Notes: generated from the letters alone by a model not told the origin. A stretch of 51,023 bases of DNA from Bacteroidales bacterium (GCA_023667095.1 JAMPAT010000025.1:1-51023); one strand, 5' to 3'. Numbered from the stretch's first letter, positions 1-8,787 are shown. Numbers and translations: made by a program.

Positions 1-346
1 AGATCGTTTTTTCAATCTTTTGTTGTAATGTTGCACTTGCTTGTTGACTCTGCCTCGCGCCATCAGCATCTATGCAAATGTTGTTATACAAATCAAAATA
101 ATATGCTTTGATATTATCTGATTTGCGTAAATCAGAAATTTCAGCCAGCAAAACCATCGTACAATCATTGTCTCCAATTACAAACTCATTGTTCAAATAT
201 CTGGAAATCATATTATTGTCGTGCCTCATTAACTCTATAGTAGCCGCCTTTTCTGTTTCGGGCATGTTCTCCCAATAAATACTCTTGAATTGCGGACTGC
301 CTGATATGCAATATAATCCAACAAGCAGCATGCTAATGTATTTCAT
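1..346 (-). CDS. Small exported protein, partial (C-terminus beyond window)
   Basis: An open frame starts at the ATG at 346-344 and runs off the left edge without a stop, giving 115 codons. The first residues (MKYISMLLVGLYCISG) look like a short signal peptide. The rest is hydrophilic, with an acidic middle and a Gln-rich stretch near the end of the visible part; I recognise no family. The base composition is AT-rich like the genes to its right. Its start overlaps by 14 bases the stop (335-333) of a broken frame just upstream, matching the overlapping style of this gene chain. It may belong to the same exported cargo set as the genes at 561-1597 and shares a 'DxCT' motif with them, but the similarity is weak. 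Function unknown. Confidence 0.6.
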   Translation of the reverse strand, partial: MKYISMLLVGLYCISGSPQFKSIYWENMPETEKAATIELMRHDNNMISRYLNNEFVIGDNDCTMVLLAEISDLRKSDNIKAYYFDLYNNICIDADGARQSQQASATLQQKIEKTI

Positions 347-563
347 AATAAATTTGTTTTGAGAAGATGATTCCGTTGTCAAATATATTGGATTCTTTTG
401 GTATATATTTAAACTTTATTTCAACATAATTTGTCTCTGATGCACGAGTTATGACTTTCTCCAAATCATCAATAATAATCACTTGCCCTGGAGTTTCCGA
501 TGTTGATTATAATGATTTAGTATTTTCGTCTGGACTGGTTCTGATGCCTTTTGATAAGCACTA
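333..563 (-). pseudogene. Degraded coding remnant between two small exported-protein genes
   Basis: No intact gene fits here. One frame is open from 506 to a TAG at 335-333 (57 codons with credible protein-like content such as VIIIDDLEKVITRAS) but has no ATG. A second frame is open from about 570 to 490 (QKASEPVQTKILNHYNQ) and also lacks a start. Joining the two requires one frameshift near 490. The stop at 333 overlaps the start of the next gene, as an intact gene in this chain would. I infer a decayed gene, or a sequencing frameshift; a GTG start inside the second frame is the alternative. Confidence 0.35.
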
Positions 564-1085
564 TTCCGTATATCTCATATTTTCTACATATATATTGCAT
601 ATTGATTTTATGTAGCTGATTTTTGTCGTTTCCGGCAAATCGGTATGCTCATCCAAAAAATCAAGGACCTGATTCATCATCGGTATAAACTGGCTACATT
701 TTTCAAAGTCTCCTTCTGATGGAACAATAGTACAAATGTCATGATATTTTATAAAGACATATGTATACTCGGGTATAAAATACAATGGTATAAAGCTATA
801 TATCCCGATGTCATCAAGTCCACTATTGTCATCAACATATTGCCCTGTTGTCAGATTTGTAATCAGTATGTATCTGTTGTCTACATAGCCGCCATCACCT
901 GTATAGTAAAACAATGGCTCACCATGTGGAGGAAACGCATCTTTAACTATTTTATTTTCATAAAGATAGTTCCATAGATGCTCCTTAATGTCTTTCTTCA
1001 ATATAAAAGGACGCGCCATGACATTTGAAGTGAACAATGTCAATAATATTGGCAATATCCATTTTATGTAACACTCCCGTTTCAT
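561..1085 (-). CDS. Small exported protein, tandem paralogue 2
   Basis: The product is 174 residues with a Sec-type signal peptide, hydrophobic residues 9-22 ending in a VMA cleavage site, then a mature domain of about 150 residues. It is clearly related to its upstream neighbour at 1082-1597: both begin the mature part with a FIL...IK.HLW.Y.Y pattern, contain a D.CT(I/V) motif in the middle, and end with Y(I/V)K.IC.IY.EN. Three cysteines in the second half could form disulfides in the periplasm. Its ATG overlaps the upstream stop in an ATGA arrangement, so translation is probably coupled. The family is not recognised. Position downstream of an RHS toxin makes an immunity or accessory role possible, but nothing in the sequence proves it. 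Confidence 0.72.
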   Translation of the reverse strand: MKRECYIKWILPILLTLFTSNVMARPFILKKDIKEHLWNYLYENKIVKDAFPPHGEPLFYYTGDGGYVDNRYILITNLTTGQYVDDNSGLDDIGIYSFIPLYFIPEYTYVFIKYHDICTIVPSEGDFEKCSQFIPMMNQVLDFLDEHTDLPETTKISYIKSICNIYVENMRYTE

Positions 1086-1597
1086 TGTAATTTCGTGTTT
1101 TCCGAATAAATGTCACATATAATCTTCACATAGTCAACAACTAATGTGTCGTTGGATTTTGATAATATGGGGCTTTTTTCAGCCAAACCCAATAATTGCT
1201 TAAGCGGCATTGAGACACGACACCTTTCTCCGGATTCAACAATATCGGTGAGAACAGTGCAGCTGTCGGAATGTTTAAGGAAAACATATTTATGAGGAAA
1301 TGCAGAAAAAACATATTCATAATAATATAGTCCTACGCTTGCCAAGTCATTATTGTTGTTTATTGTCTTGTGCGTCAAAGCGTCTTTTATGACTAAATAG
1401 TCCTGATTTATTGTCATTTGCCCATTGTCACTATATATCGGTTTGTCTATATAAAGTGTTGAAGAACCGGATACAAGATTATGCTTGTACATGTATTGCC
1501 AGAGGTGTTGCTTGATATTGTATTCGAGTATAAAGGATTGAGCCCATGAATTTAAACTCAATATTCCCCAAAACATGATAATAAATACGAATCTCAT
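1082..1597 (-). CDS. Small exported protein, tandem paralogue 1
   Basis: The product is 171 residues with a signal peptide (residues 1-19, cleavage after SWA) followed by a mature domain homologous to the next gene downstream. Shared features are the opening FIL..NIK.HLW.YMY segment, a central region rich in Tyr and Asn, the D.CTV motif, and the closing YVKIICDIYSEN segment. This is a tandem duplication that has diverged strongly. The start overlaps by ATGA the stop (1596-1594) of an open frame that appears to be the displaced C-terminus of the gene upstream. Exported destination and AT-rich composition match the whole chain. Function unknown; an immunity-like or substrate-binding role in the periplasm is only a guess. 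Confidence 0.72.
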   Translation of the reverse strand: MRFVFIIMFWGILSLNSWAQSFILEYNIKQHLWQYMYKHNLVSGSSTLYIDKPIYSDNGQMTINQDYLVIKDALTHKTINNNNDLASVGLYYYEYVFSAFPHKYVFLKHSDSCTVLTDIVESGERCRVSMPLKQLLGLAEKSPILSKSNDTLVVDYVKIICDIYSENTKLQ

Positions 1598-2057
1598 AAT
1601 GTGTTGTATATGTGTTGTACTTCTGCGTAAGATATTATATTTTTTAATTTAGGTAATGTTTTCTGCATTTTGAATTCGTCTATAAGAGCTTTAGTGACAA
1701 TGTTTGGCTTTTGCTCTTTTTTTTCTTTAGTTGCTTGAGTGGCATTTAGATATATTGCTGTTCTTCATACACAAGTTTGCAATCCCTCAGAAACAGCAGA
1801 TGAATGCCCGGGGCACACATGTCATAATGCATAGTGTTCTTTACAATCTTTTCTATCTCCGACTTACTATATGTGTCATTGAAAATGTAAAGAATATCCC
1901 AATCAAACGGTAGTTTTCCCAAGTCAACATGCCTGTTCTCACTATTCTGCCCTGCAACCTGTCTATTTATTGTCTTCAAGACGACATTGTCAACGGCACA
2001 TGGTGTCATCAAGACAGAAAAGAGGTAAACAAACGCTATTTTATTTATTGTTTTCAT
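1594..2057 (-). pseudogene. Short exported protein gene with apparent frameshift
   Basis: Translation starts at the ATG at 2057-2055, which overlaps the upstream TGA by ATGA; an upstream ATG at 2072 is less likely. A signal-like segment (MKTINKIAFVYLFSVLM) leads a 103-residue frame that stops at 1748-1746. In another frame, an open and lysine-rich stretch runs from 1764 to a TGA at 1596-1594, and that TGA overlaps the next start by ATGA. A single frameshift between 1750 and 1764 would join both into one protein of about 154 residues and restore the overlap seen at the other junctions. I read this as a recently broken gene or an assembly error. The intact alternative is a real 103-residue protein at 1746-2057. 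No family recognised. Confidence 0.5.
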
Positions 2058-2968
2058 AAGGATAACGTGCATTGTAATCCAGGAATTGCTACCGCCTTTT
2101 TAAATATCAATTCATGATAATCCGGATACATTACCTTACCATTCCAATTCTGCAGGCCATAATCATATGGCAAACGAGACGAAAGCGATGGGAGAGTACC
2201 CAAGGCTGCCATCTCTATCAAGTCAAATATGATATTCTTTTCAGATACATCTTTATTCTTATGTCTGCCATTCAATCTACTGTATTTAACAAACTCAAAC
2301 ATTGAGTATAATAAATAATCACTTGAACAGCCAATAATGTAATGATTATACAGGAATGACTTCAGTAACGAGAAATCATGCGAAGGCTCAACATACCGTC
2401 TGATTTCGTGGATCCATTCAAGATCGTAATAGGCCGGATGTATCTCCGGATATACATAGTTAAAACGATTGTCAGTTATCATTCTTGACAACAAATAGAA
2501 TATTCCACCATTTACCGTCAGTTCCTTTACATGATGCTCCTTTGCATGACGACAATACAATTCTATAATTTCAAGTGGAATTTCAAGAAAAGAAGCTTCT
2601 CTTGCATTTTCAAAATACCTGTTGACAATAACGGTTTCATCTGCAAAGCAGAAAGCGATATGTGACGGTAAATCTCCAACTATAGTACCAGATTGAATAA
2701 GGCCTATGGCACAACTGTCATCTAGAATCCTTAATTCAAGTTCATTGCAATAATCAGGCGATACACTCCCCAATGTGTCAAGACATATTTTCTGCAGGTG
2801 GCTCCCAGCTATATCCAGCCTATATTCCTTGACATCAGTCTTGAACTCATTTCCCACAAGCGTTTCGTACTCCTTGTCAATCGTCACATATTTCAAATAT
2901 GACTGGGAATACACATCACGTGGCAGTAGTGACGTAATAATTAATATTATAAATATCTTGGCATCCAT
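2054..2968 (-). CDS. Exported protein of unknown function next to RHS toxin
   Basis: The product is 304 residues with a signal peptide (residues 1-21; MDAKIFIILIITSLLP then a YSQ cleavage region). The mature protein has a Cys-containing N-terminal half, a Tyr/His-rich middle (residues about 165-210) and no transmembrane segment after the signal. I recognise no family. The start lies inside the last codons of the RHS gene, a 22-base overlap in a different frame, so the two are co-translated. The first gene after a polymorphic toxin tip is the usual place for a cognate immunity protein, and its export would fit a toxin acting in the periplasm; that is inference. The stop overlaps the next start by ATGA. 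Confidence 0.7.
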   Translation of the reverse strand: MDAKIFIILIITSLLPRDVYSQSYLKYVTIDKEYETLVGNEFKTDVKEYRLDIAGSHLQKICLDTLGSVSPDYCNELELRILDDSCAIGLIQSGTIVGDLPSHIAFCFADETVIVNRYFENAREASFLEIPLEIIELYCRHAKEHHVKELTVNGGIFYLLSRMITDNRFNYVYPEIHPAYYDLEWIHEIRRYVEPSHDFSLLKSFLYNHYIIGCSSDYLLYSMFEFVKYSRLNGRHKNKDVSEKNIIFDLIEMAALGTLPSLSSRLPYDYGLQNWNGKVMYPDYHELIFKKAVAIPGLQCTLSL

Positions 2969-5517
2969 GATCTATCTATTTGTGGCAACCATGCTTCGTG
3001 TAAATATTCTTCCATTTTTGAATTTGAATCTTTTTCACGGTCCTCCGTCTTGTCAAATCCAGATACATTAAATGTATGTTGAAGTTCATGTGCAAGCATC
3101 ATTGCCTGATAAAAAAACAATGGTACATTCTTATATTTTTCTGAAATTTCATGGTTCTCTTTTATCCCAGTCCTAGATAACAGGACTTCTGACTTTATTG
3201 GCTTGCCATTATTCGTTATGGTTGTATTTTGTCCACTTTTAGTCTGTTCGTTGCTGTTTTTCAATACTTCATCTGTAAATTCAATTGTAACATCTATATC
3301 AGTGTTAATGATATCTTCAACCAGCTTGGCTCCACTTTGCGTACGTTGTAACATGACTAAATAATTTTTCTGCTCATCTGTCACATTTTCTGACCAGCCA
3401 TCTTTCTTAGTATATGTAATTACTATTCCGTTCTTATCCAACAGACGTTCCCCATCCGGGTCCACAAAGTTAACAGGATTTCCGGAGCAATATGCATACG
3501 GGCTGACAGAGTAATACTTCTCTGCGAGGGGGTCTGGAGTAAGGAAGCATCCGAGGGCCTGGTCGTAGGTGCGGGCGATGAAGTCGTAGAGCCGGACCGG
3601 GCCTCCTTCGAGGAGCTCGTTGCCGGAGAAACGCCATGGCTGGTTCTTGTCGGTTAACGATGCCTGCAATGAATCTGCCGGAGTGATTACACCGCCGCCG
3701 ATTGTGAGGCTATCCTTGATTGCACCGCCCTGTGTTAGGGCATCTTTTACTGCCGCCGTCTGCAGACTGTTGTCATCAGCCGTTCCTTGCTCCGGCAATG
3801 AAGGTACGCCCGGAAAACCTGGTTCGAGCGGTGAACTTTGCCTGTTGGTCGGGAAGCTGACACCGTATGGATAGTAGTTGTTGACCTGGGCAACATGTCC
3901 TGAAGACGAGACCACAACCCTGTTGTTGCCGAGGTAGTCCTTCAGGTAGAACATATAGACCGGATGATTTGACGAGAAGTCAATGTAGCCGCCGTCTGTC
4001 AGCAGATACTTGATCTTGCCGTTTTGTCTGACCAGACCGCCCTGGTATGTGGTCACCACAGTATCATTTGCCGTTGCAACCGTCTGTCTCAGCTTGGAGC
4101 CGAATGCAAGATAGTCAAATGATATCTGCGCACTGTCTGACTGGATTGTGGCTGGCTGATTGGCTATGTCGTATGTAATCTTGTCTATACTTCTGTTCAT
4201 GTCTTTCGTAAGGTTGCCGTTGAAGTTGTACTCATATTCTATGAACTCGTCAGAGCCGTCATTGAAGCCGGTTGTGTCCGGACTGGATGCCATTGTCGCA
4301 TCAGTCACTTTCCGCAATTGATTGCCGTCATAAGTCAGCCTCAGCCTGTCCAGGTATGCCGTGTGTCTGCTGTCAGTGCAGTTGCGGGTTATTGCCGTGA
4401 GGTTATTCTGGACATCGTATGCGTATGATGTGGAGTAATCATCGTATGTAAGGGCATTGTATGCTGCCGTGGCGAGTCTGCCGTAGGCATCATAGCCGTA
4501 GTCGTATGCCCTTGTGAAGGCATCGCCCCTGGACTTCCACTCAAACGAGGAAACGAAGCCGTTATAGCAAGGTGCAGAGGAGCCTGTCCTCGGGATGTTG
4601 TAGTACAGTTTCTGTGAAAACAGCTCAGATGAAGATGTCAGAAGCCATGAGCGGATGTTATAGGTCATTGACTCTGCAAGTGAGGAAGAATTGCCCCGCT
4701 GCACATTTGAGAGCCGGCCTATATTGTCATAGGCATTGGAGAGCAGAAGTACAGGAGAGTTCCCATTTAGAGAGTGATGTTCAGTAAGCAGACGCTGCTG
4801 TTTGTCATAGGTACAGTATATAGACTCTGTCAGAATACCATCGTATGACGATCTGTCTTCTTCGGAATTTGAGGCAGGACGATGCTCAATATGTCTTGAT
4901 ATCGGATTGCCGGCAAAGCCGGTCATCGGATTGAATTCAACCTTGATGTCGCTGTCCGATACTACGCTCCATCCCCCGTCTTCATTGATATAGAAATTGC
5001 CGCTGTAGCCCAGGAAGCTGAATGAAAACTCATCTGCGGACAACTCGTGCCAGCCCTCTGGCGTCTCGCTCTGCAGGAAATCACGGGTCTGCTCGGCAAA
5101 GCAGCCAAAACCATCCGTGCTGACGCTCTTCAGCCCGGCTGTATTCCAGTAAAACCCGTTGCCTGAGCCTGTCGAGGCCTTCTTCTCGTCATACACTCCG
5201 CGGACCGTCCTCGAAATCACACCGCCTGCCTGAAGTGTCCAGCCGATACCAAGGCTGCCAGGAGGCGTGCCTGGACGTACCGATGCCAAATGATAGTCTG
5301 CTGTAACCGGTATTGTGTAGTCGCCATACCTGATCTCATACAATGGAACGGAAATATTCGGTATACCGGTGAAATGGCTCACGGGAACTTCGCCATACTC
5401 TCCCAGTCCGGAGGCTTCAGGGCAGGTCACACTGTATACCGGAAGTTCCTGGGCAGACAGAATCAAGCCTGCAGACAGACTGGCCAGAACGGTGAAAACC
5501 TGCTTGATGCGTGCCAT
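2947..5517 (-). CDS. RHS-repeat polymorphic toxin with C-terminal HExxH metallopeptidase tip
   Basis: The product is 856 residues. Residues 1-22 are a signal peptide. Residues about 25-200 form the N-terminal region common in Bacteroidota RHS proteins (FTGIPNISVPLYEI, GSLGIGWTLQAGG). Residues about 230-560 hold degenerate YD-type repeats (YDNIGRL, YDAYGRL, YDGNQLRKV). The RHS-associated core follows (LKDYLGNNRVV, RTYDQALGCFLTPDPLAE, NPVNFVDPDGE, ending near residue 690). The last 165 residues are a different, AT-rich domain with HELQH at about 809-813 and acidic residues further on, typical of a zinc metallopeptidase; a third zinc ligand is not certain. The shell is short for the family, about 450 residues. 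The tip probably is the toxin, released from the shell. No delivery system is visible here. Confidence 0.87.
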   Translation of the reverse strand: MARIKQVFTVLASLSAGLILSAQELPVYSVTCPEASGLGEYGEVPVSHFTGIPNISVPLYEIRYGDYTIPVTADYHLASVRPGTPPGSLGIGWTLQAGGVISRTVRGVYDEKKASTGSGNGFYWNTAGLKSVSTDGFGCFAEQTRDFLQSETPEGWHELSADEFSFSFLGYSGNFYINEDGGWSVVSDSDIKVEFNPMTGFAGNPISRHIEHRPASNSEEDRSSYDGILTESIYCTYDKQQRLLTEHHSLNGNSPVLLLSNAYDNIGRLSNVQRGNSSSLAESMTYNIRSWLLTSSSELFSQKLYYNIPRTGSSAPCYNGFVSSFEWKSRGDAFTRAYDYGYDAYGRLATAAYNALTYDDYSTSYAYDVQNNLTAITRNCTDSRHTAYLDRLRLTYDGNQLRKVTDATMASSPDTTGFNDGSDEFIEYEYNFNGNLTKDMNRSIDKITYDIANQPATIQSDSAQISFDYLAFGSKLRQTVATANDTVVTTYQGGLVRQNGKIKYLLTDGGYIDFSSNHPVYMFYLKDYLGNNRVVVSSSGHVAQVNNYYPYGVSFPTNRQSSPLEPGFPGVPSLPEQGTADDNSLQTAAVKDALTQGGAIKDSLTIGGGVITPADSLQASLTDKNQPWRFSGNELLEGGPVRLYDFIARTYDQALGCFLTPDPLAEKYYSVSPYAYCSGNPVNFVDPDGERLLDKNGIVITYTKKDGWSENVTDEQKNYLVMLQRTQSGAKLVEDIINTDIDVTIEFTDEVLKNSNEQTKSGQNTTITNNGKPIKSEVLLSRTGIKENHEISEKYKNVPLFFYQAMMLAHELQHTFNVSGFDKTEDREKDSNSKMEEYLHEAWLPQIDRSWMPRYL

Positions 5518-5912
5518 GACAGGAAGTATTGATTAAACTATAGTGCAGATGCACTTCCGGGGTAAAGTTGAGACTTTTTTCACAGATATGCAAGGACATG
5601 GATGTTTTCCTGCAAAAAGAATATGAGCTGTTACTTTATATGGCATGCACTATTTTCCTTTGCCGTGTCAAATTCTTTACAGAATCAGCACCGCGCAGCT
5701 GTTATTTGTCAATATTCGAGTGCACAAATCGAATGTACCCGAGAAGACTGACGGCTACAAAAAGCCAGAATACCAATATGACATTCATAGTGCAAAATAA
5801 TTAATTTTGACATGGAGAGTAGCTAAAAAGTGTTTTTAGCCAAGGTGCATTAAAAAACGTCAGGGGCACACATCTGTGTACCCCTGACACTATATTTATA
5901 ACGGTAAGCCTG
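5518..5912. other. Intergenic stretch upstream of RHS gene
   Basis: About 395 bases between the RHS gene and dnaK. Apart from the dnaK terminator hairpin at 5859-5888 and an AT-rich hairpin at 5822-5840 (stem GCTAAAAA/TTTTTAGC) I see no gene. A plus-strand frame at 5568-5804 has no ribosome-binding site or family and is not accepted. I could not find a convincing Bacteroidota -7 box for the RHS gene. Confidence 0.5.
5851..5888 (-). terminator. Intrinsic terminator of dnaK
   Basis: A hairpin at 5859-5888 has the outer stem GTCAGGGG/CCCCTGAC with further pairing inside. On the minus strand it is followed by a run of T residues (5852-5857). It lies about 25 bases after the dnaK stop codon. Confidence 0.85.
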
Positions 5913-7808
5913 CTACTGCTCATCCACACCCTGGTCATCACCCTGCGGTCCCTGCGGCCCGGCCTGGCCGTTGAACGGGTTCTGAGGGCCGGCCTGGCCT
6001 GCCTGTGCAGCCTTGGCCATATCCTCGGATGCTGCATGCCAGGCATTGTTCAGTTCCTCGGTATATTTCTCTATATCACTGAGATTCTGGCTCTTCACAG
6101 CCTCCTTCAATGTATTGAGGGCAGTTTCGATAGCACCTTTCTTGTCAGCAGGAATCTTGTCTCCATATTCCTTGAGGTTCTTCTCGCTCTGGAAGCAGAG
6201 GGCATCGGCACCATTGATCTTGTCAATCCTCTCCTTTTCAGCCTTGTCAGCAGCCTCATTGGCCTTTGCCTCATCCCTCATCCTCTTGATCTCGTCATCA
6301 CTGAGTCCGGAAGAAGCCTCGATACGGATAGTCTGTTCCTTGCCTGTAGCCTTGTCCTTTGCAGAGACATTGAGGATACCGTTTGCATCGATGTCGAAAG
6401 TCACCTCAATCTGAGGGACCCCCCTCGGTGCAGGTGTAATCCCGTCAAGGTGGAACTTACCTATGGTCTTGTTGTCCCTTGCCATTGGCCTCTCACCCTG
6501 AAGGACATGTATCTCAACTGAAGGCTGGTTGTCAGCAGCAGTGGAGAACACTTCTGACTTGCGGGTAGGGATAGTGGTATTGGACTCTATAAGCTTTGTC
6601 ATCACGCCGCCAAGGGTCTCGATACCGAGTGAAAGAGGAGTTACATCAAGAAGAAGCACATCCTTCACGTCGCCTGAAAGCACACCGCCCTGGATTGCTG
6701 CACCGACAGCCACGACCTCATCCGGGTTAACGCTCTTGTTAGGAGCTTTACCGAAGAACTTCTCGACAATTGCCTGGATTGCAGGAATACGTGTTGAGCC
6801 ACCCACGAGAAGTACCTCATCTATGTCTGAAGCCTTCAAGCCAGCATCTGAAAGTGCCTTGCGGCAAGGCTCTATTGTATTCTGGATAAGCGTGTCGGCA
6901 AGCTGCTCGAACTTAGCCCTTGTAAGGGTCTTCACAAGATGCTTCGGAACTCCGTCAACAGGCATGATGTAAGGAAGGTTGATCTCTGTAGAAGTCTGGT
7001 TTGACAACTCGATCTTTGCCTTCTCTGCAGCCTCTTTGAGTCTCTGGAGAGCCATAGGGTCTTTCTTGAGGTCGATTCCGCCATTCTCAGAAGCGAACTC
7101 TGCAGCAAGCCAGTCAATGATAACCTGGTCGAAGTCATCACCTCCGAGGTGGGTATCACCGTTAGTCGAAAGGACCTCGAACACTCCGTCGCCAAGTTCA
7201 AGGATAGAGATATCGAATGTACCGCCACCAAGGTCATACACTGCAATCTTCATGTTCTTGTCAGTCTTGTCAAGGCCGTATGCAAGCGCAGCTGCTGTAG
7301 GCTCGTTGATGATACGCTTTACATCAAGTCCCGCAATCTTTCCCGCCTCCTTGGTAGCCTGACGCTGTGAATCAGAGAAGTATGCAGGTACTGTAATCAC
7401 AGCCTCAGTAACCTCCTGACCGAGATAATCCTCTGCAGTCTTCTTCATCTTCTGGAGAATCATTGCTGAAATCTCCTGTGGAGTATAGAGACGTCCGTCG
7501 ATATCAACACGCGGAGTATTGTTATCACCCCTTACAACCTTATATGGCACACGCTCAATCTCTTTGCTGACCTGGTCAAATGTCTCGCCCATAAACCTCT
7601 TGATAGAGAACACGGTCTTGTGAGGGTTGGTGATGGCCTGACGCTTTGCAGGGCTTCCGATCTTCCTCTCACCGCCTTCAGTGAAGGCTACTACAGAAGG
7701 GGTTGTCCTCTGTCCCTCATTGTTGATGATTACGGCAGGCTCGTTGCCTTCCATAACTGCCACGCATGAGTTCGTGGTTCCTAAGTCAATTCCGATAATT
7801 TTTCCCAT
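5913..7808 (-). CDS. dnaK: Chaperone protein DnaK (Hsp70)
   Basis: The product is 631 residues, the normal length. It is an ATP-driven cytoplasmic chaperone that binds exposed hydrophobic segments with DnaJ and GrpE. The ATPase domain shows [14 protein letters not shown] at the start, [15 protein letters not shown] at about 193-207 and GGSTRIP at about 335-341. The substrate-binding domain and helical lid follow, and the tail ends in a Gly/Pro/Gln-rich stretch and an acidic end. dnaJ and grpE are not adjacent. It is a single-gene unit with its own terminator. The intergenic region upstream holds repeated TGTCA/TGGCA elements that may be heat-shock control sites. The start is certain because the first residues match the family. 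Confidence 0.98.
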   Translation of the reverse strand: MGKIIGIDLGTTNSCVAVMEGNEPAVIINNEGQRTTPSVVAFTEGGERKIGSPAKRQAITNPHKTVFSIKRFMGETFDQVSKEIERVPYKVVRGDNNTPRVDIDGRLYTPQEISAMILQKMKKTAEDYLGQEVTEAVITVPAYFSDSQRQATKEAGKIAGLDVKRIINEPTAAALAYGLDKTDKNMKIAVYDLGGGTFDISILELGDGVFEVLSTNGDTHLGGDDFDQVIIDWLAAEFASENGGIDLKKDPMALQRLKEAAEKAKIELSNQTSTEINLPYIMPVDGVPKHLVKTLTRAKFEQLADTLIQNTIEPCRKALSDAGLKASDIDEVLLVGGSTRIPAIQAIVEKFFGKAPNKSVNPDEVVAVGAAIQGGVLSGDVKDVLLLDVTPLSLGIETLGGVMTKLIESNTTIPTRKSEVFSTAADNQPSVEIHVLQGERPMARDNKTIGKFHLDGITPAPRGVPQIEVTFDIDANGILNVSAKDKATGKEQTIRIEASSGLSDDEIKRMRDEAKANEAADKAEKERIDKINGADALCFQSEKNLKEYGDKIPADKKGAIETALNTLKEAVKSQNLSDIEKYTEELNNAWHAASEDMAKAAQAGQAGPQNPFNGQAGPQGPQGDDQGVDEQ

Positions 7809-7951
7809 AATATTTTCTCCTGTTTTTATTTCATTTCAATTCCGCAGTCCGGGACACCGTCCTTCTATGCTGCGTTTCCATGCTGCCCCTTACGGACAGC
7901 GACAGCCCATATATCGAAACTTGTGCCAAGAAACCTCAGGCACACCTATTA

Positions 7952-7987
7952 TGTCAAAATGTCAGAAATATTGTCATAGTACTGGCA
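7952..7987. promoter_or_regulatory. Cluster of TGTCA/TGGCA repeats upstream of dnaK
   Basis: Four direct copies occur: TGTCA at 7952, 7960 and 7972, and TGGCA at 7983. Read on the minus strand they give the CTGACATTTTGACA type of element that I recall ahead of Bacteroidota chaperone genes; that recollection is unverified. The cluster lies about 145-180 bases ahead of dnaK and directly ahead of the -7 box of the divergent pseudouridine synthase gene, so it could affect either. Confidence 0.45.
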
Positions 7988-8003
7988 GAAAAGAGTATCT
8001 TTG
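7971..8003 (+). promoter_or_regulatory. Promoter of the pseudouridine synthase gene
   Basis: A Bacteroidota-type -7 box TATCTTTG lies at 7996-8003, with TTG at 7971-7973 as the -33 element after a 22-base spacer. It is about 65 bases ahead of the start codon at 8068. Confidence 0.6.
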
Positions 8004-8067
8004 CCAGGCCTTCCGGACGTGCATGGACATATTAGCCATCCGGATAAAGTCATAAAAACACATTACT

Positions 8068-8787
8068 ATGGAATACAGGGAAATGGGTAAACAGGAATTC
8101 GAGGACCTGTCATCAAGGATACTATATGAGGACAACCATATACTGATACTCAACAAGAGGACAGGTGAGATTGTCCAGGGTGACAAGACCGGTGACGAGC
8201 CGCTTGGTGACACCCTCAAGGCCTTCATCGCGCAGAGAGACGGGAAGCCAGGCAAGGTATTCCTGGGAGTGCCGCACCGCCTGGACCGCCCTGTAAGCGG
8301 CATTGCCATGTTCGCCAAGACATCAAAAGCCCTGGAACGGCTAAACGGAATGTTCCGGAACGGCGATGTCCACAAATTCTATTGGGCACTGCTCTGCAAC
8401 GGGCCGCAGCCTGCAGAGGCTGAACTGGAGAACTACCTGTACCGCATTGAAAAACAGAACAAATCATATATATGCAAGGCAGGTTCACGAAGAAGCGACG
8501 CAAAGCTTGCCAGGCTAATCTACAGGCTGATTGACAGGACTGAAAGGTATTACCTTGTAGAGGTCCAGCTGCTGACAGGACGTCATCACCAGATCCGCTG
8601 CCAGCTTGCAGGAATAGGATGCCCTATCAAAGGAGACCTGAAATACGGGGCACCACGTTCAAATCCGGACGGTGGAATTTCGCTTCATGCACGGCGTATC
8701 ACGTTTGTACATCCTGTCAAGAAGGAAGAAATAACAGTAGAGGCACCTGTGCCATCTTCATGGAAAGGAATCAAAGTTTCAAAATGA
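8068..8787 (+). CDS. RluA-family RNA pseudouridine synthase
   Basis: The product is 239 residues, a cytoplasmic enzyme that isomerises uridine to pseudouridine in rRNA or tRNA. The catalytic motif is HRLDRPVSG with Asp73 as the nucleophile. The C-terminal family motif LLTGRHHQIRCQLA (about 171-184) and a GDLKYGA segment follow. There is no N-terminal S4 domain, so it is a stand-alone catalytic domain of the RluA type rather than RluD. The target position cannot be read from the sequence, so no specific symbol is given. It has its own promoter and is followed 68 bases later by ppa, which also has a -7 box. Confidence 0.88.
   Translation: MEYREMGKQEFEDLSSRILYEDNHILILNKRTGEIVQGDKTGDEPLGDTLKAFIAQRDGKPGKVFLGVPHRLDRPVSGIAMFAKTSKALERLNGMFRNGDVHKFYWALLCNGPQPAEAELENYLYRIEKQNKSYICKAGSRRSDAKLARLIYRLIDRTERYYLVEVQLLTGRHHQIRCQLAGIGCPIKGDLKYGAPRSNPDGGISLHARRITFVHPVKKEEITVEAPVPSSWKGIKVSK

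Noticed and set aside
5568..5804. 78-codon plus-strand frame upstream of the RHS gene
   Set aside because: No family, no ribosome-binding site, and it lies in an otherwise non-coding stretch.
5822..5840. AT-only hairpin near the dnaK end as a second terminator
   Set aside because: The stem is almost only A/T and no T run follows; the stronger hairpin at 5859-5888 explains termination.
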